A stretch of DNA of 64,000 nucleotides from Pseudorhizobium tarimense (GCF_022968135.1 NZ_JALJRA010000008.1:124001-188000); one strand, 5' to 3'. Numbered from the stretch's first letter, positions 53,024 through 62,890 are shown. The notes: generated from the sequence alone by a model not told the origin. Made by a program: numbers and translations.

Positions 53024-54187
53024 ATGAACTGGACCATCAGGGGCGGCCGCGCGCTTGTGGCGGGACAACTGACCAAGAGCGACATCCAAATCTCGGACGG
53101 CCGATTGGTGGCGGCACCGGCCGACGAGGCAAGGTTGATCGCGGCTAATGGTCTTCTCGTCCTGCCCGGCATCGTCGACATTCATGGCGATGGCTTCGAG
53201 CGCCAGCTGATGCCGCGCCCGGGGGTGCGCTTCGACACGGCGCTGGCGCTGCGCGACACCGACCGGCAGCTCGTCGCCAACGGGATCACCACCGCCTTTC
53301 ACGGCGTCACCATCTCATGGGAACCGGGCCTGCGATCGGTGGAGGCGGCGATCGACCTCGTCGAAACGCTGATGGAGATCCGACCGAGCCTGCGCTGCGA
53401 CACGCGGCTGCATCTGCGCTGGGAAACCTTTGCTCTGGACCAGTTGCCGACGGTGATGCAGTGGCTGTCGCTTAATCCGAAACCGATCGTCGCGCTGAAC
53501 GACCACACGACGGGCACCATCCTCAAGGGCACGATCGCGCGCAAGATCGGCCAGATGGCATCACGATCGGGCCTGAGCCACGACGAATACCGCGACCTTC
53601 TCGACAGCGTGTGGGCGCGGCGCGGCGAGGTTCCGGCAGCCATCGAGGAACTGGCGGCGGCGGCAAAACTTTCCGGCAACGTGCTGCTCGCTCACGACGA
53701 GGCTTCTCCGGAGGAGCGGGAGGCGTTCCGCAAGCTCGGCGCTGTCACCTCCGAATTCCCGCTGACGCGCGAAACAGCCGAGGCTGCCCGCGCCGCCGGG
53801 GAGGAGATTGTGCTCGGCGCTCCTAATGTCGTGCGCGGCGGCAGCCACAACGGCGCACTTGATGCAACGCAGGCCGTGCGCGACGGCCTCTGCACCGTGT
53901 TGACCAGCGATTACCATTACCCCTCGCCGCTGCATGCCGCCTTCAAGCTGGCGGGCGCGGATCTTGCCCGACTTGGCAGCAGCTGGCCGCTAGTTTCGGC
54001 CAATGCCGCAAAGGCGGCCGGACTTGCCGACCGCGGCGAACTGCAGCCGGGCAAGCGGGCGGACCTCATTCTCGTCGACGCAGCCGATCCGTCCCATCCG
54101 CAGGTGATGGCCACGATGGTGGCTGGACGCATGAGCTATTCGGCCGGAATCCACGAACTTCCGATGCGGATCGGAGCCTCCGCATGA
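53024..54187 (+). CDS. phnM: PhnM, ribose 1-methylphosphonate 5-triphosphate diphosphatase
   Basis: This 387-residue amidohydrolase is of the PhnM family, which in the C-P lyase pathway removes pyrophosphate from alkylphosphonate ribose triphosphate. LPGIVDIHGDGFERQLMPRP carries the metal histidine, and LLAHDEASPEEREAFRKLGA, GAPNVVRGGSHNG and TSDYHYPSPL are family motifs. AAGGA stands about six bases before the ATG at 53024; an ATG six bases earlier is too close to it. The gene overlaps phnF by four bases. Confidence 0.92.
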   Translation: MNWTIRGGRALVAGQLTKSDIQISDGRLVAAPADEARLIAANGLLVLPGIVDIHGDGFERQLMPRPGVRFDTALALRDTDRQLVANGITTAFHGVTISWEPGLRSVEAAIDLVETLMEIRPSLRCDTRLHLRWETFALDQLPTVMQWLSLNPKPIVALNDHTTGTILKGTIARKIGQMASRSGLSHDEYRDLLDSVWARRGEVPAAIEELAAAAKLSGNVLLAHDEASPEEREAFRKLGAVTSEFPLTRETAEAARAAGEEIVLGAPNVVRGGSHNGALDATQAVRDGLCTVLTSDYHYPSPLHAAFKLAGADLARLGSSWPLVSANAAKAAGLADRGELQPGKRADLILVDAADPSHPQVMATMVAGRMSYSAGIHELPMRIGASA

Positions 54188-54969
54188 AGACGAACACGCA
54201 TCCGGCGCAGGCCGCAGAGAAAGGCGGCGACATTCTCGCCGGCTTCCAAGATGTCGTCTTCCGCCCGCGCAGCGATGTTGCGATCTGGCAGCAGATCTAC
54301 GACCACATTCTGGGCCTGATCGAAACCGGCTTCCTGGCGCCGGGTAGCCAGCTGCCGGGCGAAACTCATATGGCCGAAAAACTCGGCGTCACCCGCATCA
54401 CGTTGCGGCGTGCCTTGCAGCAGCTGCAACGCGAAGGGCATCTGACGGCGCGCAAGGGCGTCGGCATCTTCGTCCGCAGCCTACCTTCAGTGTTTACCGT
54501 TCGCGACGACCGGCCCTTCCTGGAAAACTTCAACGCCCGCGGACGCGAGATCGTCACCCAGACCCTGGTGCTTTGCCGCGAGATAGCGACGACGACGATC
54601 GCCAAGAAGCTGGATCTTGCCGAAGGCGACGAGATCATCCGGCTGTGCCGCACCCGCATCGCGGACAGCCAGCCGCTCTACGTGAACACCAAGATCTTCC
54701 CGGCGCGCCCCTTCCCCGACTTCGAGACGGCCTACCGGCAGCGCCAGTCGGTGACCGACGTCTTCAACGCGCACGGGATCGGCAAGTATCACCGGGCGGA
54801 GACCCGCGTCAGCGGTGGCTTCGCCTCTTCCGACGAGGCCGGACTCCTGAAGCTGACCCCCGGAACACCGGTCTTTCGCATCAACGCGATCAACCACGAC
54901 GCCGGCAAGCGGCCGATCGAATGGACGCTGGGCTGCTGGCCGCTGACCTCGGTCGAGTTTGTTTTCTAA
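54184..54969 (+). CDS. phnF: PhnF-type GntR/HutC transcriptional regulator
   Basis: This 261-residue regulator has an N-terminal GntR winged helix (about residues 30-100: AEKLGVTRITLRRALQQLQR) and a C-terminal UTRA ligand domain (ADSQPLYVNTKIFPARPFPD). HutC-type members regulate phn genes in several bacteria. It is translationally coupled to phnM by an ATGA overlap, and two matching operators lie in the phnD-phnM intergenic region. Confidence 0.9.
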   Translation: MKTNTHPAQAAEKGGDILAGFQDVVFRPRSDVAIWQQIYDHILGLIETGFLAPGSQLPGETHMAEKLGVTRITLRRALQQLQREGHLTARKGVGIFVRSLPSVFTVRDDRPFLENFNARGREIVTQTLVLCREIATTTIAKKLDLAEGDEIIRLCRTRIADSQPLYVNTKIFPARPFPDFETAYRQRQSVTDVFNAHGIGKYHRAETRVSGGFASSDEAGLLKLTPGTPVFRINAINHDAGKRPIEWTLGCWPLTSVEFVF

Positions 54970-55017
54970 GGGAGAATTCGCGATTGGGGGTTAAGGCCGC
55001 AGGCAAAGGTTGCGGCA

Positions 55018-55351
55018 TCAACACGCTTGATCGTGGCTTAATTTGCCGTTTTGGTCCCAGTCGCCGGAGCTATCGGTCGACTGCACCAGGCACTCCTTAT
55101 ACTCCGTCTGCGAGATGTTGCCGTCGCCGCTTTCGTCGATGGCGGAGGAGGCGGCCTCCAGCTTGGCCGAAGCTTCCTGCTGGGAAACGCTGCCGTCACC
55201 GTCACTGTGGACCTCGGACCAAATGTCCTCGCAGGAAACGGTGACCGTGTCGTCGGTCTGCTGAGTGGTGTTGCTCTGCTGCGCGTAGCTGGGATTGCCG
55301 TTCCGAGCAAGAGCACGAAGCCGGCAAGAGGGATGGTGCGGATTATCGGTT
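55018..55351 (-). pseudogene. Small EF-hand protein with frameshift near its signal peptide
   Basis: Two EF-hand loops (HSDGDGSVSQQEA and DESGDGNISQTEY) followed by DWDQNGKLSHDQAC are encoded in one frame. The likely signal peptide, IRTIPLAGFVLLLGTAIPA, is in the neighbouring frame and lacks an ATG (it begins at ATA or, further in, GTG). One base inserted or lost near 55285-55295 would join them as ...AIPA-YAQQSNTTQQ. It resembles small exported calcium-binding proteins of Rhizobiales. It may be dead, or the break may be a sequence error. Confidence 0.65.
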
Positions 55352-55537
55352 CTCCATGTTTGCCGGTTTGCCCTCCAATGGGAGCGCAACTGTCACAGTT
55401 TCACCGGCCGACGCTTTTTCTCGCACGACCAGAGGGGGATCGCCACCGCGCTGCCCGATTGCCAGCGCCTGCCATTTCCGCATAACCTCGCAAATCAGCG
55501 CGGTGCACAAGAACACTGCGGATTGGGAGGTCTGACA

Positions 55538-56314
55538 ATGTCCAGAACCGTCGTCGTTACCGGCTCCACCAGCGGGATCGGTCTCGGGATTGCCAAAGCG
55601 TTTGCGGTCGAAGGCTGCCATGTCGTCATCAACGGTTTCGGCAAGTTGGACGAGGTCGAGGCGGCGCGGCGCGAGCTGGAGGTCTTGGGCGGCGGGCGTG
55701 TAATCTATCATGGCGCCGACATGACGAAGCCGGAGGAGATCGCCGAACTGATCGGCACGGCGAAGGAGACCCTCGGCTCGGTCGACGTCCTCGTCAACAA
55801 TGCCGGCATCCAGCATGTTGCCAAGATCGAGGAGTTCCCGCCGGAAAAGTGGGATCAGATCATCGCCATCAACCTGACGAGCTCCTTCCACACCATGCGG
55901 TACGCGATCCCGCTGATGAAGACGAAGAAAGCAGGCCGGATCATCAATGTCGCCTCGGCCCACGCGCTGACCGCCTCCCCCTTCAAGTCCGCCTACGTCG
56001 CCGCCAAGCATGGTATTTTAGGACTGACGAAAACAGCAGCCTTGGAACTTGCCGAATTCGGAATTACCGTCAACGCGATCTGCCCCGGCTATGTGCTGAC
56101 GCCGCTGGTCGAGAAACAGATCCCAGATACGGCGCGCGAGCGCGGCATATCGGAAGAGCAGGTGAAGACGGACGTGATGCTGAGGCTGCAGGCGACGAAG
56201 GATTTCGTCTCGATCGAGGAAGTGGCGGCGACCGCCGTCTTCCTGGCAAGCGATGCGGCGCGGCAGATCACCGGCACCCATATTTCGGTCGATGGCGGCT
56301 GGACCGCCCAATAA
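55538..56314 (+). CDS. bdhA: 3-Hydroxybutyrate dehydrogenase
   Basis: This 258-residue SDR interconverts 3-hydroxybutyrate and acetoacetate in poly-hydroxybutyrate use. TGSTSGIGLGIAKAF is the NAD motif, NNAGIQHVAKIEEFP and the catalytic SAYVAAKHGILGLTK are typical of BdhA, and the end GTHISVDGGWTAQ is conserved. TGGGAGG precedes the ATG. xdhA follows 14 bases later; a bdhA-xdhA2-xdhB2 operon of this kind is described in S. meliloti. Confidence 0.93.
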   Translation: MSRTVVVTGSTSGIGLGIAKAFAVEGCHVVINGFGKLDEVEAARRELEVLGGGRVIYHGADMTKPEEIAELIGTAKETLGSVDVLVNNAGIQHVAKIEEFPPEKWDQIIAINLTSSFHTMRYAIPLMKTKKAGRIINVASAHALTASPFKSAYVAAKHGILGLTKTAALELAEFGITVNAICPGYVLTPLVEKQIPDTARERGISEEQVKTDVMLRLQATKDFVSIEEVAATAVFLASDAARQITGTHISVDGGWTAQ

Positions 56315-56328
56315 AGAGAACAACGGAA

Positions 56329-57801
56329 ATGACAGATGCAATCCGCTTCATCCTCAATGGCGAGGACGTGACGCTCGGCCAGTTCGGCCCGACGGAGACA
56401 CTCCTCGACTACCTGCGGCTGAAGCGCAGGATGACCGGCACAAAGGAAGGCTGCGCCGAGGGCGATTGCGGCGCCTGCACCGTACTGGTCGGACGACTGG
56501 TCGAAGGCTTCCTGCGCTATGAGACGGTGAATGCCTGCATCCGCTTCCTCGGCTCGCTCCATGGCACCCACGTGGTGACCGTGGAGCACCTCGCCGCCAA
56601 GGACGGAACGCTGCATCCGGTGCAGCAGGCGATGGTCGACCAGCACGGGTCGCAGTGCGGCTTCTGCACGCCGGGCTTCGTCATGTCACTCTACGGGCTT
56701 TGGCTCTCGAACGACGCGCCGTCTCGAGCCGAGATCGAGAGCGCACTACAGGGCAACCTCTGTCGCTGCACGGGCTACGAGCCGATTGTCAAGGCCGCCG
56801 AACAGGTGGCGGCGGCGCGGCCGAGCTCCCTCTTCGACCCGCTGGAGCGCGACCGCACCGAGATCGCAGCCAGGCTCTGGGACATTCGCGCCCATCCCGA
56901 TACCATCGTCGTGGAGAAGGACGGCGCCCGCTCGATCATTCCGGCAAACCTGCAGGCCTTTGGCGATTTCATCGCTGAGGAGCCCAAGGCTACGCTCGTC
57001 GCGGGCTCCACCGATGTCGGACTTTGGGTGACAAAGCAGATGCGCCTGCTTGACCCCGTCGTCTTCATCAATCACCTGACGGAACTGCAGACGATCGCGG
57101 CGGACGAAAAGGGCATCACCATCGGCGCCGGCGTGACCTATACCCAGGCCTTTGAGGTGATGGCCGCGGAGATCCCGCAGATCGCCCGGCTAATCGACCG
57201 CATCGGCGGTGGCCAAGTGCGTAATATGGGCACGATCGGCGGCAACATCGCCAACGGGTCGCCGATCGGCGACACGCCCCCGCCCCTCATCGCGCTCGGC
57301 GCTGAGCTGACCCTGCGCTCCCACAGCGGCAAGCGCACCATGCCGCTGGAGGACTACTTCCTCGCCTATGGCAGGCAGGACCGCATGGCCGGCGAATTCG
57401 TTGAGAAGGTCTTCGTGCCCCGCCCGCGGGAGGACGCGTATTTTTCCGTCTACAAGATCTCCAAGCGGCGTGACGAGGACATCTCCGCGCTTTGCGGCGC
57501 CTTCAACATCGAGCTGGACATGGAAGGCCGCGTGGAACAGGCCCGCATCGCCTTCGGCGGGATGGCGGCGACGCCGAAGCGGGCGCGCCATGTGGAAGAG
57601 GCGCTGGCGGGCGCAGACTGGAATTGGGCGACCGTGTCGGCCGTCCGCGACCTGTTCGACCAGGACTACCAGCCGCTGACCGACTGGCGGGCGACGGCAG
57701 AGTACCGCTCGCTGACGGCCAAGAACCTGCTCACCCGCTTCTTCCTGCAAACCGCCGGTGCTCCGACCGAGCTGCACCGGTTCGAGATGGAGGAGGCTTG
57801 A
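56329..57801 (+). CDS. xdhA: Xanthine dehydrogenase small subunit (FeS/FAD)
   Basis: This 490-residue subunit carries two 2Fe-2S clusters (GCAEGDCGACTV in the N-terminal ferredoxin domain; QCGFCTPGF and GNLCRCTGYEPI in the helical domain) and a FAD domain (LVAGSTDVGLWV, NMGTIGGNIANGSPIGDTPP). It passes electrons from the molybdenum site of XdhB to NAD. It follows bdhA by 14 bases and precedes xdhB by two. Confidence 0.95.
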   Translation: MTDAIRFILNGEDVTLGQFGPTETLLDYLRLKRRMTGTKEGCAEGDCGACTVLVGRLVEGFLRYETVNACIRFLGSLHGTHVVTVEHLAAKDGTLHPVQQAMVDQHGSQCGFCTPGFVMSLYGLWLSNDAPSRAEIESALQGNLCRCTGYEPIVKAAEQVAAARPSSLFDPLERDRTEIAARLWDIRAHPDTIVVEKDGARSIIPANLQAFGDFIAEEPKATLVAGSTDVGLWVTKQMRLLDPVVFINHLTELQTIAADEKGITIGAGVTYTQAFEVMAAEIPQIARLIDRIGGGQVRNMGTIGGNIANGSPIGDTPPPLIALGAELTLRSHSGKRTMPLEDYFLAYGRQDRMAGEFVEKVFVPRPREDAYFSVYKISKRRDEDISALCGAFNIELDMEGRVEQARIAFGGMAATPKRARHVEEALAGADWNWATVSAVRDLFDQDYQPLTDWRATAEYRSLTAKNLLTRFFLQTAGAPTELHRFEMEEA

Positions 57802-57803
57802 CC

Positions 57804-60140
57804 ATGGACACTTCGGCCTTTGACCCGAAAAGCACCATCAACGGGCAGATGCATGCTCCGCTGCGGCATGATTCCGCCCACAAGCATGTGACCGGCACGG
57901 CTGAATATATTGACGACGTGCGCGAGCCGGCAGACACGCTGCATGCGGCGCTTGGCATGGGGGACCGGGCGCATGCGGAGATCGTCTCCGTAGATCTGGA
58001 AGCCGTGAAGGCGGCACCGGGCGTCGTCTGGGTGATGACGGCCGACGACATTCCCGGCTTCAACGACGTCGGCTCGACCGGCCGCCACGACGAGCCGCTG
58101 CTGGCGGAAAAGGAGGTGCACTTCCACGGCCAGCCGATCTTCGCGGTGATTGCGGAGACGCGCGACCAGGCCCGCCGAGCAGCGCGCCTGGCGAAGATCA
58201 CCTACCGCGACCTGCCGCACTGGGCCGACATCGAGGGCGCGCTTGCCAATGGCGAGCCGCTGGTGGTGCAGCCGATGACGCTGACCCGCGGGGAACCGCA
58301 TACTGAGTTCGACAAGGCGCCGCGCCGCCTGCAGGGCCGCATGGCGATCGGCGGCCAGGAGCATTTCTACCTCGAAGGCCAGATCGCCATGGCGATCCCC
58401 GGCGAGGACGACGATGTGACGGTCTGGTCGTCGACGCAGCATCCGAGCGAGGTGCAGCACATGGTGGCGCATGTGCTCGGCGTCGCCAACAACGCGGTCA
58501 CCGTCAACATCCGCCGCATGGGCGGCGGGTTCGGCGGCAAGGAAACCCAGGGTAATCACTTCGCCTGCCTTGCGGCGGTCGCCGCCAAGAAGCTCGGCCG
58601 TGCAGTGAAGTTCCGCCCCGACCGCGACGAGGACATGGCGGTCACCGGCAAACGACACGACTTCCGCGTCGACTACGACGTCGCCTTCGACGACGAGGGC
58701 CGCATCCATGCGGTGGATGCCACCTATGCCGCCCGCTGCGGCTGGTGCGCCGACCTATCCGGCCCGGTGACCGATCGCGCCCTCTTTCATGCGGACTCAA
58801 GCTATTTCTATCCGCATGTGCACCTGACCTCGAAGCCGCTGAAGACGCATACCGTCTCCAATACCGCGTTTCGCGGCTTTGGCGGCCCGCAGGGCATGCT
58901 CGGCGCTGAGCGGGTGATCGAGGAGATCGCCTATGCGCTCGGCAAGGATCCGCTGGAGATCCGCAAGCTGAACTTCTACGGCCAGCCAGGCTCCGGACGC
59001 ACCACCACGCCCTATCACCAGGAGGTGGAGGACAACGTGATCGCCCGCGTGGTGGAGCAACTGGAAAAGTCGTCCGACTACCAGGCGCGTCGCCGGGCCA
59101 TCATCGAGTTCAACGAGAACAGTCCCGTCATCCGCAAGGGCATCGCGCTGACGCCGGTGAAGTTCGGCATCTCCTTCACCATGACCGCCTACAACCAGGC
59201 GGGCGCACTTGTCCACATCTACCAGGACGGCTCGATCCACCTGAATCATGGCGGGACGGAGATGGGCCAGGGCCTTTACGTCAAGGTGGCGCAGGTGGTG
59301 GCCGACACTTTCAACGTCGACATCGAGCGGGTTAAGATCACCGCGACGACGACCGCCAAGGTGCCGAACACCTCGGCCACCGCCGCCTCCTCCGGCTCCG
59401 ATTTGAACGGCATGGCGGCCTATGATGCTGCGCGGCAAATCAAGGAGCGGCTGATCGACTTTGCCATGCGCCAGTTCGAGGTGGCGCGCGAAGAGGTCGA
59501 GTTCCTGCCGAACCGGGTGCGGGTGGGCACCCAAGTAGTGCCGTTCGACACGCTGGTGCGCGCTGCATATTACGACCGCGTCCATCTCTCCGCGGCCGGC
59601 TTCTACAAGACGCCGGACATTCACTGGGACCGCGAGGCGGGCCAAGGGCGGCCGTTCTACTACTACGCCTATGGCGCCGCCTGCTCGGAAGTTGTGATTG
59701 ACACGCTGACAGGGGAATACATGGTGGAGCGGACCGACATCCTCCACGACGTCGGCAAGTCGCTCAATCCGGCCATCGACATCGGCCAGATCGAGGGCGG
59801 CTTCGTGCAGGGCATGGGCTGGCTGACGACCGAGGAGTTGTGGTGGGACGACAGGGGGCGGTTGAGGACCCACGCGCCGTCGACCTACAAGATCCCGCTT
59901 GCCTCCGACCGGCCGAAGGTTTTCAACGTTAAGCTGGCGGAGTGGTCGCAGAACGCCGAGCCGACGATCGGCCGTTCCAAGGCCGTCGGGGAGCCGCCCT
60001 TCATGCTGGCGATCTCGGTGCTGGAGGCGATCTCCATGGCGGTCGCGAGCGTCGCGGGTTACCAGGTCTGCCCGCGGCTTGATGCGCCGGCAACGCCGGA
60101 ACGGGTGCTGATGGCGGTGGAGCGGCTGAAGGCGCTTTGA
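57804..60140 (+). CDS. xdhB: Xanthine dehydrogenase large subunit (molybdenum)
   Basis: This 778-residue molybdopterin subunit oxidises hypoxanthine and xanthine to urate. Motifs include TQHPSEVQHMVAHVLG, the MGGGFGGKETQ cofactor loop, TAFRGFGGPQG with the substrate arginine, HLNHGGTEMGQGLYVKVAQV, and AVGEPPFMLAISV with the catalytic glutamate. Its stop touches the start of a GNAT gene. Hypoxanthine supplied by the adenine deaminase encoded at 13482 is a plausible substrate. Confidence 0.96.
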   Translation: MDTSAFDPKSTINGQMHAPLRHDSAHKHVTGTAEYIDDVREPADTLHAALGMGDRAHAEIVSVDLEAVKAAPGVVWVMTADDIPGFNDVGSTGRHDEPLLAEKEVHFHGQPIFAVIAETRDQARRAARLAKITYRDLPHWADIEGALANGEPLVVQPMTLTRGEPHTEFDKAPRRLQGRMAIGGQEHFYLEGQIAMAIPGEDDDVTVWSSTQHPSEVQHMVAHVLGVANNAVTVNIRRMGGGFGGKETQGNHFACLAAVAAKKLGRAVKFRPDRDEDMAVTGKRHDFRVDYDVAFDDEGRIHAVDATYAARCGWCADLSGPVTDRALFHADSSYFYPHVHLTSKPLKTHTVSNTAFRGFGGPQGMLGAERVIEEIAYALGKDPLEIRKLNFYGQPGSGRTTTPYHQEVEDNVIARVVEQLEKSSDYQARRRAIIEFNENSPVIRKGIALTPVKFGISFTMTAYNQAGALVHIYQDGSIHLNHGGTEMGQGLYVKVAQVVADTFNVDIERVKITATTTAKVPNTSATAASSGSDLNGMAAYDAARQIKERLIDFAMRQFEVAREEVEFLPNRVRVGTQVVPFDTLVRAAYYDRVHLSAAGFYKTPDIHWDREAGQGRPFYYYAYGAACSEVVIDTLTGEYMVERTDILHDVGKSLNPAIDIGQIEGGFVQGMGWLTTEELWWDDRGRLRTHAPSTYKIPLASDRPKVFNVKLAEWSQNAEPTIGRSKAVGEPPFMLAISVLEAISMAVASVAGYQVCPRLDAPATPERVLMAVERLKAL

Positions 60141-60655
60141 TGGCTGACGGCCCGCGAATACGGCCGGAGCGACCGGGCGACGAGGACGCCATTCACGACC
60201 TCACGGCACGGGCGTTCGAGACGATGCCATTCAGCAGCGGCACGGAGCCCGCCATCATCCGTGCACTGCGGACCTCAGGCGATCTTGTTCTGTCGCTGGT
60301 CGCCGAGCAGGACGGGGCTATCGTCGGCCACGTCGCCTTCTCGTCGATCACAATCGACGACACCTGGGACCATTGGTTCGGTTTAGGCCCCATCTCGGTC
60401 CTTCCCGAGCTTCAGCGGCAGGGGATCGGCAAGCGCATGATTCAAGAGGGGCTCGAGCGGCTGAAGCAGAGAGGTGCCAAGGGATGCGCTTTGGTTGGCG
60501 CACCGGAAGTTTATCGCAGCTCGAGCTTCACCAGCGACGGTTCGCTGCGTTACGCGGGAGTCGACCCGAAATACGTCCAATGGGTCGTCTTTCACGGCGA
60601 CGCTCCTGAGGGCGAACTCACCTTCGCACCTGCATTCGACGTCAAAGCCGAGTGA
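60140..60655 (+). CDS. GNAT-family N-acetyltransferase
   Basis: This 171-residue acetyltransferase has the GNAT fold: RPERPGDEDAIHDLTARAFE at the start, IVGHVAFSSI, GPISVLPELQRQGIGKRMIQ with the acetyl-CoA RxGIGK loop, and GLERLKQRGAKGCALVGAPE. The ATG overlaps the xdhB stop by one base, so it may be cotranscribed. A TTG one codon earlier is possible. Its substrate is unknown. Confidence 0.88.
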   Translation: MADGPRIRPERPGDEDAIHDLTARAFETMPFSSGTEPAIIRALRTSGDLVLSLVAEQDGAIVGHVAFSSITIDDTWDHWFGLGPISVLPELQRQGIGKRMIQEGLERLKQRGAKGCALVGAPEVYRSSSFTSDGSLRYAGVDPKYVQWVVFHGDAPEGELTFAPAFDVKAE

Positions 60656-60664
60656 GCAAATCCG

Positions 60665-61867
60665 CTACTGCGCCGCCTGCTCCTGCTGGGCAGCGGAGGC
60701 CGGCATGCGGAAGGTGAAGCGGGTCTCGCGCTCATCGGAGTTGACTTCGAGTCGTCCGCCATGCGCTTCGGCGATCTGTGACGCGATGTAGAGCCCGAGG
60801 CCAAGTCCCCGCAGGCTGGAACCCTTTTCGCCGCGCTTGAACGGCTGGAAGAGTTTCTCCAGCGCCTCCTGCGGGATCGGGTCCCCCGCATTGGCGACGG
60901 ACAGGTGCAGCTCACCCTCGGCAATCGTCGCGTTGACCCGGATCGGGTGGTCGGCCGATCCGTGGGTAATCGCATTGCCGAGGAGGTTGGAGAACATCTG
61001 CGCGATCCGCTGATGATCCACCGGGACGACATCCGACAGGCGATGATCGAACTCAATGCTCCGCTCCGGATGGCCCGAGCGGATTTCAGACACGACCTGC
61101 TCCAACGTCGGACCGAGCGGATTGTCGTGATCCCGTTGCAGCGCAATGCCGCCGCCGAGCCGCCCGCGGGCAAAATCCATGACGTTGTCGATCATGCCGG
61201 ACATGCGAAGCAGGCTGCTGCGCATGATGTTTAGCACCCGCGTCGACTTCTCCGTCTGCGGTTCGCGCTGAAGAATGCTGATCCCGCCGGTCAGCGAGGC
61301 GACGGGATTGCGAAGGTCATGGCCGAGCACCGCGATGAACTGTTCTCGCAATTCCGAGGCCGCCTTTTCGCCGATCAGGCTGGCGCGCGCCGAACTGAGC
61401 TTCTCTGCGGCGTCGAACTGGAAGCCGACGAGTTGGGCAAACAACTTGAAAGTCGCCAGTGTCTGGGGATCGCTGAGCTTGGCAGGCTTTGCATCGATAG
61501 CGCACAAGGTTCCGAAGAAGCGCCCGTCCGGCAGAGTGATGGGAACGGAGATGTAGCTCTGCAATCGATAGAGGTGCGGCGTGTGGTGGTTGCAGTAGAA
61601 CGGATCCTCCGCAAAATTGTCGATGACGATCACGTCGCGAAACTGGCGGACTTCGTGGCAGAGCGTCGTCTCGACATCAAGCTCGCCCCCGGCGGGCAAT
61701 CCGAAGCCGATGTTGTCGAGGACCTGACAGGCGATCCAGCGATCTTCGGTGACACGTGCCACGGCTGCGAAGCCCATGCCCGTGGAGCGGCACATCACTT
61801 CGAGGATGCCCGGGATCGCTGCGATCCCCTGCATCACCTCTACGTCCTGCTGAATATCGTTCGCCAT
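60665..61867 (-). CDS. GAF-domain sensor histidine kinase
   Basis: This 400-residue cytoplasmic kinase has a GAF domain (about residues 20-155, with the PAGGELDVETTLCHEV and YISVPITLPDGRFFGTLCAI stretches), a HisKA dimerisation helix with the phospho-accepting His183 in VLGHDLRNPVASL, and an ATPase domain (MFSNLLGNAITHG, GLGLGLYIASQIAEAHGG). The start MANDIQ at 61867 is preferred to the longer frame from 61903. No response regulator is nearby, and there are no membrane segments. Confidence 0.9.
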   Translation of the reverse strand: MANDIQQDVEVMQGIAAIPGILEVMCRSTGMGFAAVARVTEDRWIACQVLDNIGFGLPAGGELDVETTLCHEVRQFRDVIVIDNFAEDPFYCNHHTPHLYRLQSYISVPITLPDGRFFGTLCAIDAKPAKLSDPQTLATFKLFAQLVGFQFDAAEKLSSARASLIGEKAASELREQFIAVLGHDLRNPVASLTGGISILQREPQTEKSTRVLNIMRSSLLRMSGMIDNVMDFARGRLGGGIALQRDHDNPLGPTLEQVVSEIRSGHPERSIEFDHRLSDVVPVDHQRIAQMFSNLLGNAITHGSADHPIRVNATIAEGELHLSVANAGDPIPQEALEKLFQPFKRGEKGSSLRGLGLGLYIASQIAEAHGGRLEVNSDERETRFTFRMPASAAQQEQAAQ

Positions 61868-61969
61868 CGACCGAGAAGAAAACGCTAAACCCGAAGCCGC
61901 CACCCGAGGCGCCTTCCCCTTCCGAAGACTATAGAGCAGTCGATCTAGATTCCAAGACGGCGACGAGCC

Positions 61970-62890
61970 TCATCGGAGCGCTGTCCGCAACACATAGACC
62001 AGAGCGCCGAAGATCATGAGCGGCAGGACGAGGAGCTTGACGAGATAAGCAACCGCTATCGCGATGGAAGCAGAGAAGAGGTCGGCGGAGATCGCCACGC
62101 CATCGGTGATGATGCGGGCATTCTCGCTGACGCCGCTGGTGACGGACTGCGCGAGGCCCGAGGCGGCGCCCAAGGTGCCGCTGATGGCCGAGCGCGAGGC
62201 ATCGACGGCGGAGCCGAGGCGGTCGAGGATGCCGTCCTCTTCGGTGACGGGCGGGGTGGCGGCGAGCGGTTTGGCATCTTTGAGAACCTCCACCTGCTGC
62301 TCGACCGCCGCAGGCTCGTATTCTGCATCCATGCGGCGAAACACCTGCGTCGCTCCCTGCCAGGCCTCCTCGGTGATGGCGTTGCCGGCATAGAAGGCAA
62401 GCGAATAGGAAGCCGGCAGAAGAATGGCGCCGAGCGCCCCGATCACCACCACCGAACGCGACAGCCTTTCCAGCGCCGGCGGAACGGAGCGCGTTGATAG
62501 AAGCAGGAGCGCCGAGAGAGCGGCGACCACGGCAAGCACGGTCGAGGCCGTCTTCGCCACCGGCACCAGGACCAGCGACAGGATGCCGGACGCCACGGCC
62601 AGGTAGAAGAGCAGATCCGCCATCCGGTCGATCGTGTTGGTGACCGGCTACAGCAGCTGGCCAGGGCTTGCGGTGACTGAGGCAACACCGACGCCGCCGG
62701 TGACGTCCGCATCCTTCGCCACGCTCATCAGCGAATTGGCGACGCGCAGCGTACCGTAGAGCGCGCCGGTTGCAACTGTCACCTCGCGGCTGAACCGGGC
62801 AGCGACATCGGCGAGCGGATTGACGAAGAACATCGCGGTGGCGAGGCCGCCGATCAGCAGCCATGCAACAGCATGGAGACGTTTGTTCAT
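61970..62890 (-). pseudogene. Membrane protein interrupted by an in-frame amber codon
   Basis: One reading frame of about 306 codons starts at 62890 (MNKRLHAVAWLLIGGLATAM), is cut by a TAG at 62648-62650 after ASPGQLL, and continues in the same frame as PVTNTIDRMADLLFYLAVAS to a stop at 61970. The protein has five or six hydrophobic helices and a coiled periplasmic-looking middle (DAEYEPAAVEQQVEVLKDAK). A single base change, CAG to TAG, explains the break. Either two shorter proteins or nonsense suppression would be needed for function. The family is not recognised. Confidence 0.75.
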
